DNA of 64,000 nucleotides from Pseudomonas sp. PIC25 (GCF_002286785.1 NZ_MUJY01000142.1:17755-81754); one strand, 5' to 3'; positions 1 through 8,059 are shown, numbered from the stretch's first letter. Translations and numbers: made by a program. Notes: a model not told the origin generated them from the letters alone.

Positions 1-404
1 AGATCCGCGACGCTATCCGCCAACTGTCGCGACAGCTCGGCAGGGCGCCAAGCGACGAGGAAATCCTCGCGGCCACCGGCCTCGCCGAGAAGGACTACCA
101 GGCCTTCCTCCAGGCTGAATCCTGCGAGGCTATCGAGAGCCTGGACGAGCTGTTGCAGAACGGCCACGAAGCCTTCGCCGACGGCGCCCAGGGCGTCGAG
201 GAACGCGTGCTCAAGGAACGTCTGCTGGCGCAGGCGCTGAGCCGGCTGGACGAGCGCGAGCGGCTGGTGCTGACGCTCTACTACCAGCACGACCTGAGCC
301 TGAAAGAAATCGCCCTGGTCCTCGACGTGAGCGACGCCCGGGTATGCCAACTGAGCAAGCAGGCGCTGAACAAGGCCTGCCGCTACCTGACCGAGAGAGC
401 CTGA
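1..404 (+). CDS. Flagellar sigma-28 factor (LafS/FliA-like), C-terminal part
   Basis: The gene is cut by the left edge; the first complete codon in frame is at position 3 and 133 residues are visible. The segment holds sigma region 3 (RDAIRQLSRQLGRAPSDEEI) and region 4 with a helix-turn-helix, LSLKEIALVLDVSDARVCQL. This matches the FliA / lateral LafS family, which directs RNA polymerase to late flagellar genes. The stop is followed two bases later by the GTG start of a motA-like gene, the sigma-stator order known from lateral systems (lafS-lafT-lafU). I infer the lateral assignment from this order; the sequence alone only says flagellar sigma-28. Confidence 0.85.
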   Translation, partial: IRDAIRQLSRQLGRAPSDEEILAATGLAEKDYQAFLQAESCEAIESLDELLQNGHEAFADGAQGVEERVLKERLLAQALSRLDERERLVLTLYYQHDLSLKEIALVLDVSDARVCQLSKQALNKACRYLTERA

Positions 405-406
405 AC

Positions 407-1279
407 GTGCAGAAGTTATTGGGTGCATTGATCATCGTCGCCTGTGTACTGGGCGGTTACGCCATGGCCCATGGCGACATGCGGGTGCTCTGGCAGCCAG
501 CCGAGGTGGTGATCATCCTGGGTGCCGCCCTGGGCAGCCTGATCGTCGGCAACCCGAAGGAAGTGCTAATGGAGATGTGCTCGCAGATCAAGGGCGTGTT
601 CGTCTACAAGCGCCGCGGCGAGGAGTTCCAGCGGCAGTTGCTGATGCTGCTCTATGAATTGCTGGAGATGGTCGATGTGGGCGGCCTCAAGGTGCTCGAC
701 GCGCACATCGAAGAGCCGGAGCAGAGCGAACTGTTCGCCAAGTACCCACTGATCCGCCAGGAAAAGAACCTGATGGCCTTCATCGCCGACAACTTCCGCC
801 TGATGGCCATGGGCAAGATCAGCGCCCACGAGCTGGAAGGCTTCCTCGAGCAGGAGCTGGAGGCCATGGAGCACACGCTGCTGCTGCCGTCGAAATCGCT
901 GCACAAGATCGGCGAAGCCATGCCGGGATTCGGAATCCTGGCGGCGATCATGGGCATCATCATCACCATGGGCAACATCGGCGGTTCGGTCGCCGATGTC
1001 GGCACCCACGTGGCGGCGGCACTGGTCGGCACCTTCCTCGGTATCTTCTTCTGCTACTGCCTGATGGACCCGTTGAGCAACGCCATGGCGCAGCGGATCA
1101 AGACCGAGCTGTCGGCCCTGGAATGCGTGCGTACCACCCTGGTGGCGCATGTCGCCGGCAAGCCGACGCTGCTGGCAGTGGATGCCGGGCGCAAGCTGAT
1201 CGAGCAGGACGTGAAGCCTGCCTTCAAGCAGCTGGAGACCTGGGTCAACCGCTACGAGGATGAAAGGGACGTGGCATGA
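407..1279 (+). CDS. motA: Flagellar stator protein MotA (LafT-like)
   Basis: A 290-residue MotA-family membrane protein. Start chosen at GTG 407, because the product then begins VQKLLGALIIVACVLGGY, the usual MotA N-terminus with the first membrane helix; an upstream ATG at 344 lies inside the sigma gene. A second helix follows near residues 30-50, a large cytoplasmic loop spans about 60-170, and two more helices (PGFGILAAIMGIIITMGN and AALVGTFLGIFFCYCL) carry the conserved prolines. With MotB it forms the ion-driven stator. It overlaps motB by four bases (ATGA), so the two are translationally coupled. Position after the sigma gene suggests the lateral stator LafT. Confidence 0.92.
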   Translation: MQKLLGALIIVACVLGGYAMAHGDMRVLWQPAEVVIILGAALGSLIVGNPKEVLMEMCSQIKGVFVYKRRGEEFQRQLLMLLYELLEMVDVGGLKVLDAHIEEPEQSELFAKYPLIRQEKNLMAFIADNFRLMAMGKISAHELEGFLEQELEAMEHTLLLPSKSLHKIGEAMPGFGILAAIMGIIITMGNIGGSVADVGTHVAAALVGTFLGIFFCYCLMDPLSNAMAQRIKTELSALECVRTTLVAHVAGKPTLLAVDAGRKLIEQDVKPAFKQLETWVNRYEDERDVA

Positions 1280-2217
1280 AGAAGCGTTCCGACAAGGACC
1301 ACGAGATCATCGTCAAGCGCCGCTCGAAGAAGGGGCATGACGAGGAGCACGGCGGTGCCTGGAAGGTGGCCTTCGCCGACTTCACCTTGGCGATGATGGC
1401 GCTATTCATGGTGCTCTGGGTGGTCCAGCCGCAGAACCAGTCGCCGGTGCCGCCGCAATCCGATCTCATGACCAACCCGTTGGTGGACGGCGGCGCGGGC
1501 GTGTTCGACGGCACCAGCCAGACTCCCCTCGACCTCGATGGCGTACCGCTGTCCGCGCATCAGGACAGCCAGCCCGTCGCCGATGCCAAACCGCTACGGG
1601 ACGGCGAGGAGCGATCGGAAGGGGAGGCCTCGCGCAAGCGCTACGGCTCGTCGGCGGAAATGGCCGAATTGGCCGCGCTGATGGAAAAGATGGCGCTGGA
1701 AGTCGATGCCATGGCCAACATCGAGGTCAACGTGGTGCCCCAGGGCCTGCGCATCCTGATCAAGGACGACCAGCGGCGCTTCATGTTCCAGCGCGGCAGT
1801 GCGGTGCTCAACCCGCATTTCCAGGGGCTGCTCGGCGCGCTCGCCGGCATCCTGGCCAAGGTGGACAACAAGCTGATCATCAGCGGTCACACCGACGCCA
1901 CGCCGTACCGGACGCGCGCCGGCTACAACAACTGGAACCTTTCCGGCGACCGCGCATTGCGGGCGCGCAACGTGATGGTCGATGCCGGCCTGCCGTCGGC
2001 CAGCGTGCTGCAGGTGGCGGCCCAGGCGGACGTCATGCCGTTGCGACCGGACGAGCCGGAGAACGGCGCCAACCGACGCATCGAACTGCTGCTGCTGACC
2101 ACCCGCGCCGAAGCGCTATACCGCGAACTGTTCGGCGATGCCCAGGCGCAGGTGCATTACTCGCCGAAGGGCAGCGACTACGTGGCACCGGTACGAGCGG
2201 AGAAGCAGCCGCTCTGA
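1276..2217 (+). CDS. motB: Flagellar stator protein MotB (LafU-like)
   Basis: A 313-residue MotB family protein. A basic N-terminus leads into one membrane helix, FADFTLAMMALFMVLWVVQ, with the ion-binding aspartate at D35. After a low-complexity linker (about residues 60-130) comes an OmpA-like peptidoglycan-binding domain (about 165-285) with SGHTDATPYR and NWNLSGDRALRARNVM. It anchors the stator to the wall. Stator context is clear from the ATGA overlap with motA. The tail of about 25 residues after the OmpA domain is not conserved. I take this as LafU of a secondary flagellum. It is followed by REP-like repeats, so transcription probably ends here. Confidence 0.92.
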   Translation: MKKRSDKDHEIIVKRRSKKGHDEEHGGAWKVAFADFTLAMMALFMVLWVVQPQNQSPVPPQSDLMTNPLVDGGAGVFDGTSQTPLDLDGVPLSAHQDSQPVADAKPLRDGEERSEGEASRKRYGSSAEMAELAALMEKMALEVDAMANIEVNVVPQGLRILIKDDQRRFMFQRGSAVLNPHFQGLLGALAGILAKVDNKLIISGHTDATPYRTRAGYNNWNLSGDRALRARNVMVDAGLPSASVLQVAAQADVMPLRPDEPENGANRRIELLLLTTRAEALYRELFGDAQAQVHYSPKGSDYVAPVRAEKQPL

Positions 2218-2228
2218 CACTGGCTTGT

Positions 2229-2425
2229 GCAGGGGCGAATTCATCCGCCCGGCGAGGTGGGGAGGGCGAATGAATTCGCCCCTACGACGAGGTCCGGGCT
2301 TTCCTTGTAGGAGCGAGCTCTGCTCGCGAGCGGGATCACGTAAAAGCTTCGCCAGCAGAGCTGGCTCCTACGAAAAGCGGGTTCGGTGCAATACGACTTA
2401 TAGGGGCGAATTCATTCTCTCGGCG
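2229..2425. repeat. REP-like palindrome array (three palindrome types)
   Basis: The gap between motB and the convergent gene at 2453 holds, in order, GGGGCGAATTCATCCGCC, AGGGCGAATGAATTCGCCCC, GTAGGAGCGAGCTCTGCTCG, TTCGCCAGCAGAGCTGGCTC and another GGGGCGAATTCATT half. Each is a short imperfect palindrome and all recur elsewhere in the window. The pair at about 2310-2378 recurs almost unchanged near 63875-63943, which suggests a composite REPIN-like unit. Confidence 0.75.
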
Positions 2426-2452
2426 TATCCGGGAGCGATCACACCCGGCGGC

Positions 2453-2908
2453 TCACTGCGCACAGTAGACCTGGCGGACTTCCTGGGCGTAGAGGCAGCC
2501 GTGGAGCGGTTCGAGCTTGAGCGTCGAACCCGGCTTGCGGACATACAGCAGGTTGAACAGGAGGTCGTCGTCCAGCGCGTTGTTCGGCCAGAGACCGGAA
2601 ATGCGCCCGCTCTCCACACGCAGCAGGTAATGGCCGAGAAAGCCGAACTCGACGCTGCCGCTGGTCTCCAGGATGGTGTCGCCCTGGCGGGTCATGGCGT
2701 GGAAATGGTCCTTGCTGAACTGGATGCTGTGGCGCACCTCGGTCAATTCGCCCTTGCTCGACAGCACCTGCCCGCCCGAGGTGTAGCGGCCGCTGAGTTC
2801 GGCGGCGGAATTGACGTTCATCCAGGCCGCCAGCAGGCCGCCGCCGAGCAGCACCACGGCCCCGGACAGGGTAGCGATGCCCCGGCCGTTCAAGGACGGC
2901 AGGTTCAT
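2453..2908 (-). CDS. Small membrane-anchored partner of the ToxR-like regulator
   Basis: A 151-residue protein. The start is the ATG at 2908, which overlaps the stop of the upstream regulator gene (ATGA), so the pair is translationally coupled. A single hydrophobic segment, GIATLSGAVVLLGGGLLAAW, lies at about residues 10-30 and the remaining 120 residues should be periplasmic. There are two cysteines close to the C-terminus. I do not recognise the family from sequence. The arrangement, a membrane winged-helix regulator followed by a small protein with one membrane helix, resembles ToxR-ToxS and TcpP-TcpH, where the partner stabilises the regulator. That role is inference from gene order only. 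Confidence 0.6.
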   Translation of the reverse strand: MNLPSLNGRGIATLSGAVVLLGGGLLAAWMNVNSAAELSGRYTSGGQVLSSKGELTEVRHSIQFSKDHFHAMTRQGDTILETSGSVEFGFLGHYLLRVESGRISGLWPNNALDDDLLFNLLYVRKPGSTLKLEPLHGCLYAQEVRQVYCAQ

Positions 2909-3744
2909 GGCAGGCACTCCAGCAACATCTGGTCGGGCAGGTCGTCGATCCGTTTCCTGCTCACCGTCAGCGTGCGCATGCCGCCGTCCGGTTGACGGCA
3001 GAAAACCTCGAAAAAGCCGGTGGTCATGGCGATCACCACATCGACCGGCCTTTTCGCCAGGGTCGCCATGCGTGTGGTCAGGCCCTGGGTAGCCTTGCTC
3101 AGCTCGGGGAGCACTTGTTCCTTTTCATCGATGTACTCGACATGCAGTTTTCCCACCTGCGCATGGCTCCTGGCCAGTTCGCTCTGCAGGCCGATCCGGT
3201 GGATGTACTGCGCCACGTTGATGCCGAGCAGGGCCAGCAGGGCCAGCAGGGCGAGCGCGAGCAGCGGCCAGGTCGCGGTGCGTTTCATCGCCACCGGGGG
3301 CGAGGCTGGCGGTGCTTCGCTTGCTTCCGCTTCGACCATCGGTTCGTTGGCTGGCACCTGGGTCAGCAGGAACTGCGGATTGAACAGATAGCCCCGGCGC
3401 GGCAGGGTCTGGATGATCTGCCGCTTCTTTTCGTCGGCGAGCACCTGACGCAAGGTATAGATCTGCTGGTTCAGACTGCCCTGGCCGACGACCCGATCCG
3501 ACCAGGCGTGCGACATCAGCGCTTCGCGCGACACCACCTCGCCGGGCTCGAGCAAAAGGCGCTCCAGCAACCGGCTGCCGGAGAAGCCGAGGTCGACTTT
3601 TTCCCGTTTGCCATCCACTTGCAGATCCAGCTGGTACAGGGCCGGATAGAAGCGCGCATAGCAATCGTCCCTGCCTGTTTTCAGTACCAGGCAAGAAAGA
3701 TTCCCTGCTTCGCCGGTCACTTGAGGATCGTAAGGTGCGTTCAT
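2905..3744 (-). CDS. ToxR/CadC-like transmembrane transcriptional regulator (LafZ-like)
   Basis: A 279-residue protein with an N-terminal OmpR/CadC-type winged helix (about residues 50-121; LNQQIYTLRQVLADEKKRQI and LPRRGYLF are typical), a Ala/Pro/Glu-rich linker, one membrane helix at about 159-181 and a periplasmic domain of about 100 residues with two cysteines near the end. Such proteins bind DNA from the membrane in response to envelope signals. It sits downstream of the flagellin gene on the same strand and in front of the small coupled membrane protein. Flag-2 loci of enterobacteria carry a putative transmembrane regulator called lafZ, and this could be its counterpart; I base that on position and architecture, not alignment. 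Confidence 0.75.
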   Translation of the reverse strand: MNAPYDPQVTGEAGNLSCLVLKTGRDDCYARFYPALYQLDLQVDGKREKVDLGFSGSRLLERLLLEPGEVVSREALMSHAWSDRVVGQGSLNQQIYTLRQVLADEKKRQIIQTLPRRGYLFNPQFLLTQVPANEPMVEAEASEAPPASPPVAMKRTATWPLLALALLALLALLGINVAQYIHRIGLQSELARSHAQVGKLHVEYIDEKEQVLPELSKATQGLTTRMATLAKRPVDVVIAMTTGFFEVFCRQPDGGMRTLTVSRKRIDDLPDQMLLECLP

Positions 3745-3974
3745 GTAGTCGACTGACGGTTTTACGGTGGATTGCCGTACATACTGGACAAAAGTGATGG
3801 CATTTTGACGTCAGAAAAATAGTGATGCAAGTACTGGTTTGAGTGTGATGATGGTGGCAGGTTCGTCAGCCTAGCTTGTCTGGTTCGGGGAAGCGGCTTG
3901 GGTAAGCGAAGAAAGTCCGGGCGGCCGCGGCCCTGGATTGCGCAAGAACGTAGGATCTACGAGCGCGTGCTTTT

Positions 3975-4002
3975 TTGCAGGAGCCGGCTCTGCTGGCGAA
4001 GC
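3975..4002. repeat. Single REP-like palindrome
   Basis: GCAGGAGCCGGCTCTGCTGG followed by CGAAGC is one copy of the GGAGCC-GGCTCTGCTGGCGAA palindrome that recurs through the window. It lies in the 372-base gap between the ToxR-like gene and the flagellin gene. Apart from this, the flagellin terminator and the presumed promoter of the regulator, I see nothing else in that gap. Confidence 0.65.
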
Positions 4003-4053
4003 GTCTGTGAGGTTCACTGCGGGCGGGTCTCTGCTTCTCCCCCTCCAAACGAA

Positions 4054-4081
4054 AACGCCCCGAACCAGTCGGGGCGTTTGG
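4054..4081 (-). terminator. Rho-independent terminator of the flagellin gene
   Basis: Stem AACGCCCCGA / TCGGGGCGTT with a five-base loop. Read on the minus strand it follows the flagellin stop by about 36 bases and ends in TTTTCG. It implies that flagellin is normally transcribed alone and that the ToxR-like gene behind it needs its own promoter. Confidence 0.8.
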
Positions 4082-4116
4082 GGCGGGGTGGCGGATGCCC
4101 CCGCGTGTCCTGCGGC

Positions 4117-4995
4117 TTAGCCGAGCAGGGACATGACCATGCCAGGCATCTGGCCGGCTTGCTTGAGCATGGAGATGCCGGACTGCATGAGCATGGAGTT
4201 CTTGGTCATGTTCGCGCTTTCCTTGGCGAAGTCGGCGTCCATGATGCGGCCCTTGGCCATGTCGGTGTTGTCCTTCATGTTGGCCAGGTTGTTGTTGGTG
4301 TGGTTCAGGCGGTTGATGTTCGCACCGAACTGGGCGCGCAGCGAGCCGACGTCGTCCAAGGCGGAAGCGATGGTGTCGATCATGGTGTTGGCGCCGGCGG
4401 CGGTGGCGATTTCGGTGCCGGCGGTGCCCGGGGTGGTGTAGTTGCTGGACAGGCCGTCCAGGGTGGTGCCCAGCGCGGCGGAAGCGGTGGTCACGTCCAG
4501 GGTCAGCTTCTCGGCAGTGGTGGCGCCGATCTGGAAGTCCACGGCGGCGGCGCCGAACTTGCCGGTGCTGCCGTCCAGGCCGAACAGTTTTTCGCCGGCG
4601 TAGCTGGTGTTGGTCATGATATTGGCCAGCTCTTTGCCCAGTTCGTCGAACTCGGCTTGCAGGGCATCACGGTCGGCCTGGGCGTTGGTGCCGTTGGCGG
4701 ACTGGGTGGCCAGGTCCTTCATGCGCTGCAGGATGTCGGTCATTTCGTTGAACGCGCCTTCGGCGGTTTGCAGCATGGAGATGGCGTCGCCGGTGTTGCG
4801 CATGGCGACGTCCATGCCACGGGACTGGGCGTTCAGACGGGTGGCGATCTGCAGACCGGCGGCGTCGTCGGCGGCGGAGTTGATGCGCAGGCCGGTGCCC
4901 AGACGCTGCTGGTTAGTACCCAGGGCGTTGTTGGTCTTGGACAGGTTGGTCTGGGTTACCAGGGAGGAGTAGTTGGTATGGATCGACAGAGCCAT
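4117..4995 (-). CDS. lafA: Flagellin, short lateral type (LafA-like)
   Basis: A 292-residue flagellin. The N-terminal D0/D1 region is classical (INTN-like start MALSIHTNYSSLVTQTNL, then LGTGLRINSAADDAAGLQI) and the C-terminal region (RLNHTNNNLANMKDNTDMAK to the end MPGMVMSLLG) is complete. The central variable domain is reduced to about 60 residues. Polar flagellins of Pseudomonas are usually longer (about 390-490), whereas lateral LafA flagellins are near this size. AAGGAATACCC before the ATG gives a good ribosome site. I did not find a convincing GCCGATAA -10 element upstream, so a divergent promoter recognised by the local sigma factor is possible. Confidence 0.9.
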   Translation of the reverse strand: MALSIHTNYSSLVTQTNLSKTNNALGTNQQRLGTGLRINSAADDAAGLQIATRLNAQSRGMDVAMRNTGDAISMLQTAEGAFNEMTDILQRMKDLATQSANGTNAQADRDALQAEFDELGKELANIMTNTSYAGEKLFGLDGSTGKFGAAAVDFQIGATTAEKLTLDVTTASAALGTTLDGLSSNYTTPGTAGTEIATAAGANTMIDTIASALDDVGSLRAQFGANINRLNHTNNNLANMKDNTDMAKGRIMDADFAKESANMTKNSMLMQSGISMLKQAGQMPGMVMSLLG

Positions 4996-5189
4996 TTGGG
5001 TATTCCTTCTGCTTGAGCTTGAGAGAAGCTGGCTGTGTTTGCCTGCTGAAGGGGTAAGGCGACCGACTTCCGGCGCCGATTAAATGACTCTTCGAAAAAT
5101 TTTTTGGTCCTGGCTTTTTAAGTGGGCGGTTGCAGGACTCCTGAGCCAAACCAATTACTGAAGTTTCGCAGACACTTCTTGTTTCGCCC

Positions 5190-5470
5190 CCCGGCGAGTC
5201 ACTTCTGGCAGTCGCCCCAGAAGTAACCAAGAGGGCTTGCCCCGGCATCCGGGCCTCGCTTCGCTCGACTTCCCTCCCTCCATCGCCGCTCCGGGGGCCG
5301 GCCTCGGCGGTCCCGCACGAGGGGCCATCCCTGGCCAATCGCGCCTCTCGCGGCATCCATGCCGCTCGTCCCCCTACACGACGATTCCGCTCGGCCTCCT
5401 GACGGGGCGTCCGAGTTAGCCGAACCTCTTCTGCAAGTCTGGCAATGACAAAGCGTCAGGATCACTGCAC
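5190..5470. repeat. Candidate dispersed Pseudomonas repeat
   Basis: This part of the 673-base gap between flagellin and flgA has no credible gene. It is rich in GC palindromes (GAAGTAACCAAGAGGGCTTG, GCATCCGGGCCTCGCTTCGC, CGGCATCCATGCCG). From memory, similar stretches (GTAACCAAAAGGGCTTGCCCC followed by CGGCATCC) occur many times in other Pseudomonas genomes and generate spurious ORFs. I cannot confirm copy number here because only one copy is in the window. Confidence 0.4.
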
Positions 5471-5557
5471 TACACCGAGCGGTACGACTCCCCTCTACCC
5501 TTCAGGGGAGAGGGGGCCATGTACATTGGAAAGGTCGTGAAGTGAACCGCTCGGACG

Positions 5558-5588
5558 CTTCGCCAGCAGAGCTGGCATCCTACAGATG
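5558..5588. repeat. Single REP-like palindrome
   Basis: GCTTCGCCAGCAGAGCTGGC followed by ATCCTAC is one copy of the CCAGCAGAGCTGG palindrome that recurs in the window. It lies 80 bases downstream of flgA. The sequence around 5490-5520 (CCCCTCTACCCTTCAGGGGA) is a further small palindrome. Confidence 0.65.
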
Positions 5589-5668
5589 CGCGCCCGTAGT
5601 CGGATCGCGCCGTTCGATCAGGATCGCCAGGGGCGCTTGCTCCTCACCCCCCCCTCACAGACTACCCC

Positions 5669-6511
5669 TCACTGAAACGTACTGGTCACCACTCCCGCCT
5701 CGAGCACCTTGGCGTCGATAACCTTTTCGCTGCTGAGGTTCTTCACCCGGATCACCGCGCCTTCGCGGCCGTTTTCCAGGGCTTCGCCCTGGGCCGAGGC
5801 GGCGATGCCGTCCTGGTTGGCGACGATGGTCACGCGCTGGCCGCGGCGGACCAGCAGCGGGGTGCCGAGCAGGGCGGGGGTGATCAGTTGGTTGGCGCGG
5901 ATACGGCGCTTGGCGCCCTGGCCGATGACGTCGTCCGGGTCGTTGAAGAAGCCGCGCGGGGCCTTGGCGATGTTCAGTTCTTCCCGTTTGAGCTGGTCGG
6001 CGCCGATGGTCTGGCCGCGCTCGATCACCGTGCGCGCATGGACCACGGGCAGGAAGACGTTCGCCTGGCTGACCACGGCGACGGTCCAACCGGGCTGGTC
6101 GGGGCACTGCACGCTGTAGCGCTGGCGCACCAGCAGGGACGGGTTGTCGCCGCTGACGCTCACTTGCGGCGGGACGGAGCAGGGGGGCAGAGCCGCCGTG
6201 GCGGACAGCGGGCTGCTGTCGTGGGTGAAACGCAGGCCCTGCCAACCCTGGCGGCTGGCTTCTTCCTGCAGCCGTTGCGCCAGATAGGCATGCACTGCCT
6301 CATCGATCTGCTGCCTCGCCTCGGCGACGGCATACAGTGGCGCCAGGAGCGCGGCGAGCAGGAAAACCAGACGACTGCGGGCGGAAAGAGCGCTTCCGCT
6401 TCCGCCCCGGCAACCCGCCGAAAGCGGAAGCAGGATGGCCCGCGGAGTCTCGGTGACTCTAAAAAAATCCAGGAAAATCAATCGGATGCTCGCATTTGTC
6501 AGGTTGGGCAT
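5669..6511 (-). CDS. flgA: FlgA, P-ring assembly chaperone (lateral)
   Basis: A 280-residue FlgA family protein, the periplasmic chaperone for the P-ring protein FlgI. The hydrophobic signal segment RLVFLLAALLAPLYAVAEA lies at about residues 46-64, followed by the SAF-domain region (VIERGQTIGADQLKREELNI, LGTPLLVRRGQRVTIVANQ) and the conserved end KNLSSEKVIDAKVLEAG. The ATG at 6511 gives an unusual extension of about 45 residues before the signal segment. I find no better ATG, GTG or TTG next to the signal peptide, so either a rare start is used or the extension is real. It is divergent from flgB, with about 48 bases between. Confidence 0.88.
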   Translation of the reverse strand: MPNLTNASIRLIFLDFFRVTETPRAILLPLSAGCRGGSGSALSARSRLVFLLAALLAPLYAVAEARQQIDEAVHAYLAQRLQEEASRQGWQGLRFTHDSSPLSATAALPPCSVPPQVSVSGDNPSLLVRQRYSVQCPDQPGWTVAVVSQANVFLPVVHARTVIERGQTIGADQLKREELNIAKAPRGFFNDPDDVIGQGAKRRIRANQLITPALLGTPLLVRRGQRVTIVANQDGIAASAQGEALENGREGAVIRVKNLSSEKVIDAKVLEAGVVTSTFQ

Positions 6512-6559
6512 GGTTTGTGCTCAAGCAAGGCCATGCTGAAACCTTGGTAGGTGTGGGTG

Positions 6560-6925
6560 ATGAGTATACGGATTGAAGACGCGCTGGGCGTCCATGCGCG
6601 AGCGCTGGAGCTGCGGATGCAGCGCAGCGAGATTCTGGCCTCCAACCTGGCGAACGAGGACACCCCGGGCTTCCAGGCGCGGGACATCGATTTCGCCGGC
6701 GAAATGCAGCGGCTGGACAGCGACCGGCAACTGCACGTCGCTACCGCCGGCGCCGACCCGCAACTGAAGTACCGCGTGCCGACCCAGCCGTCGCAGGACG
6801 GCAACACGGTCGAGCTGAGTGTCGAGCAGGGCGCGTTCTCCAAGAACGCCATGGATTTCCAGACCAGCCTGACCTTTCTCAACATGAAATTCCGCGGCCT
6901 CAAGCAGGCCATCGAGGGACGTTGA
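6560..6925 (+). CDS. flgB: FlgB, flagellar proximal rod protein
   Basis: A 121-residue FlgB. The start is the ATG at 6560 (MSIRIEDALGVHARAL), which matches the family; a GTG nine bases earlier is an alternative. The rod signature ILASNLANEDTPGFQARDID is at about residues 24-43. The conserved C-terminal helix (NAMDFQTSLTFLNMKFRGLK) packs with other axial proteins. It is the first gene of the forward run flgBCDEFGHIJKL, which is packed with short gaps or overlaps and is probably one transcript starting in the flgA-flgB divergent region. Confidence 0.93.
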   Translation: MSIRIEDALGVHARALELRMQRSEILASNLANEDTPGFQARDIDFAGEMQRLDSDRQLHVATAGADPQLKYRVPTQPSQDGNTVELSVEQGAFSKNAMDFQTSLTFLNMKFRGLKQAIEGR

Positions 6926-6929
6926 CGCC

Positions 6930-7358
6930 ATGTCGTTCGATTCCATCTACCGCATCGCCAGTTCGTCGATGAACGCGCAGACCGTGCGCCTGAACACCGT
7001 GGCCAGCAACCTGGCCAACGCCGAGTCGGCCGCGACCAGCGCCGAAGACGTCTACCAGGCGCGCAAGCCGGTGTTCGCCGCGGTCTACGAGAACGGCGAG
7101 CTGACCCGCGACGCCGGCCTCGGCGGCGCCCATGTGCAAGTGCTCGACGTGGTCACCGCCGGTCGCGATCCGGTGCGCCGCTACGAGCCGGACAACCCCT
7201 TGGCCGACCGCGACGGCTACGTGTTCTACGCCAACGTCAACGAGATCGAGGAAATGACCGACATGATGTCGGCCAGCCGCAGCTTCGAGACCGGCGTCGA
7301 GGTGCTCAACCGGGTCAAGAGCATGCAGCAGAGCCTGCTCAAGCTGGGAGACGCCTGA
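6930..7358 (+). CDS. flgC: FlgC, flagellar proximal rod protein
   Basis: A 142-residue FlgC. It has the axial-protein N-terminal helix with VRLNTVASNLANAESAATSA and the C-terminal helix ending SFETGVEVLNRVKSMQQSLL, typical of rod proteins. Length is usual for the family. It follows flgB by four bases and its stop overlaps the flgD start (TGATG), so the three are coupled. Confidence 0.93.
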   Translation: MSFDSIYRIASSSMNAQTVRLNTVASNLANAESAATSAEDVYQARKPVFAAVYENGELTRDAGLGGAHVQVLDVVTAGRDPVRRYEPDNPLADRDGYVFYANVNEIEEMTDMMSASRSFETGVEVLNRVKSMQQSLLKLGDA

Positions 7359-8038
7359 TGGCCACGGTCAACGCAACGAGCCAGTCGAATACCGCGTCGA
7401 TCGATATCGATGCGGTGAAGAGCCAGGCGGTGAACGTCAGCGACGCCACCCAGATGGAGAACAACTTCATCAGCCTGATGGTCGCCCAGATCAAGAATCA
7501 GGACCCGACCAAGCCGGTGGACAGCACCGAGTTCCTCAACCAGTACGCCGCCATGTCCCAGGTCAAAAGCATGGAGAACATGACGGCGCTCACCAAGAGC
7601 AACCTGGTGTTGCTCGACAACCTGCAGACCCTCACGGCGGCCGGCCTGGTTGGCCAGGACGTGAAGGTGGCAGCGAGCAGCCTGCAGCTCGACGGCGACA
7701 GCGTCGGCGGCCGGCTCACCCAGGCGCATGCCTCGAGCAAGACGGTGCTGGTGCTCACCGACGCCAACGGCGTGAAAACCGAGGTGCCGCTCGGCTCCAA
7801 GGAGGCCGGCACGGTGGAGTTCGTCGTCGATCCGAAGGCCCTTGGCCTGGCGCCCGGCAAGTACAGCATCGAGGCGAAGACCGACAGCGGCGAGTACCCG
7901 ACGGTGGAGGTCGCCGGCCGGGTGAAGCAGGTACGGGTCAGCAGCGAGGGCCCGGTGCTGGAAATCGAAGGCGTCGGCTCCGTGCCGTTCTACAACATCA
8001 CCGAATTCGGTCAGACCCCGGTGGCCGGACTGCTCTAG
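7358..8038 (+). CDS. flgD: FlgD, hook-cap / hook assembly scaffold
   Basis: A 226-residue FlgD. The N-terminal secretion and assembly region carries NNFISLMVAQIKNQDPTKPV and STEFLNQYAAMSQVKSMENM, both hallmarks of FlgD, followed by a beta-rich half with a Tudor/FnIII-like fold. It caps the growing hook and is replaced by HAP1 (FlgK). It starts inside the flgC stop codon region (TGATG). Confidence 0.93.
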   Translation: MATVNATSQSNTASIDIDAVKSQAVNVSDATQMENNFISLMVAQIKNQDPTKPVDSTEFLNQYAAMSQVKSMENMTALTKSNLVLLDNLQTLTAAGLVGQDVKVAASSLQLDGDSVGGRLTQAHASSKTVLVLTDANGVKTEVPLGSKEAGTVEFVVDPKALGLAPGKYSIEAKTDSGEYPTVEVAGRVKQVRVSSEGPVLEIEGVGSVPFYNITEFGQTPVAGLL

Positions 8039-8059
8039 CTCCTAACAGGAAGAATCGAT

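Noticed and set aside
4996..5160. Sigma-28 or sigma-54 promoter for flagellin
   Set aside because: Neither GCCGATAA nor TGGCAC-N5-TTGC could be found on the minus strand in the leader; promoter left unassigned.
5199..5465. Minus-strand ORFs in the flagellin-flgA gap
   Set aside because: Arg/Gly-rich low-complexity products without domains in a palindrome-rich region; probably repeat DNA.
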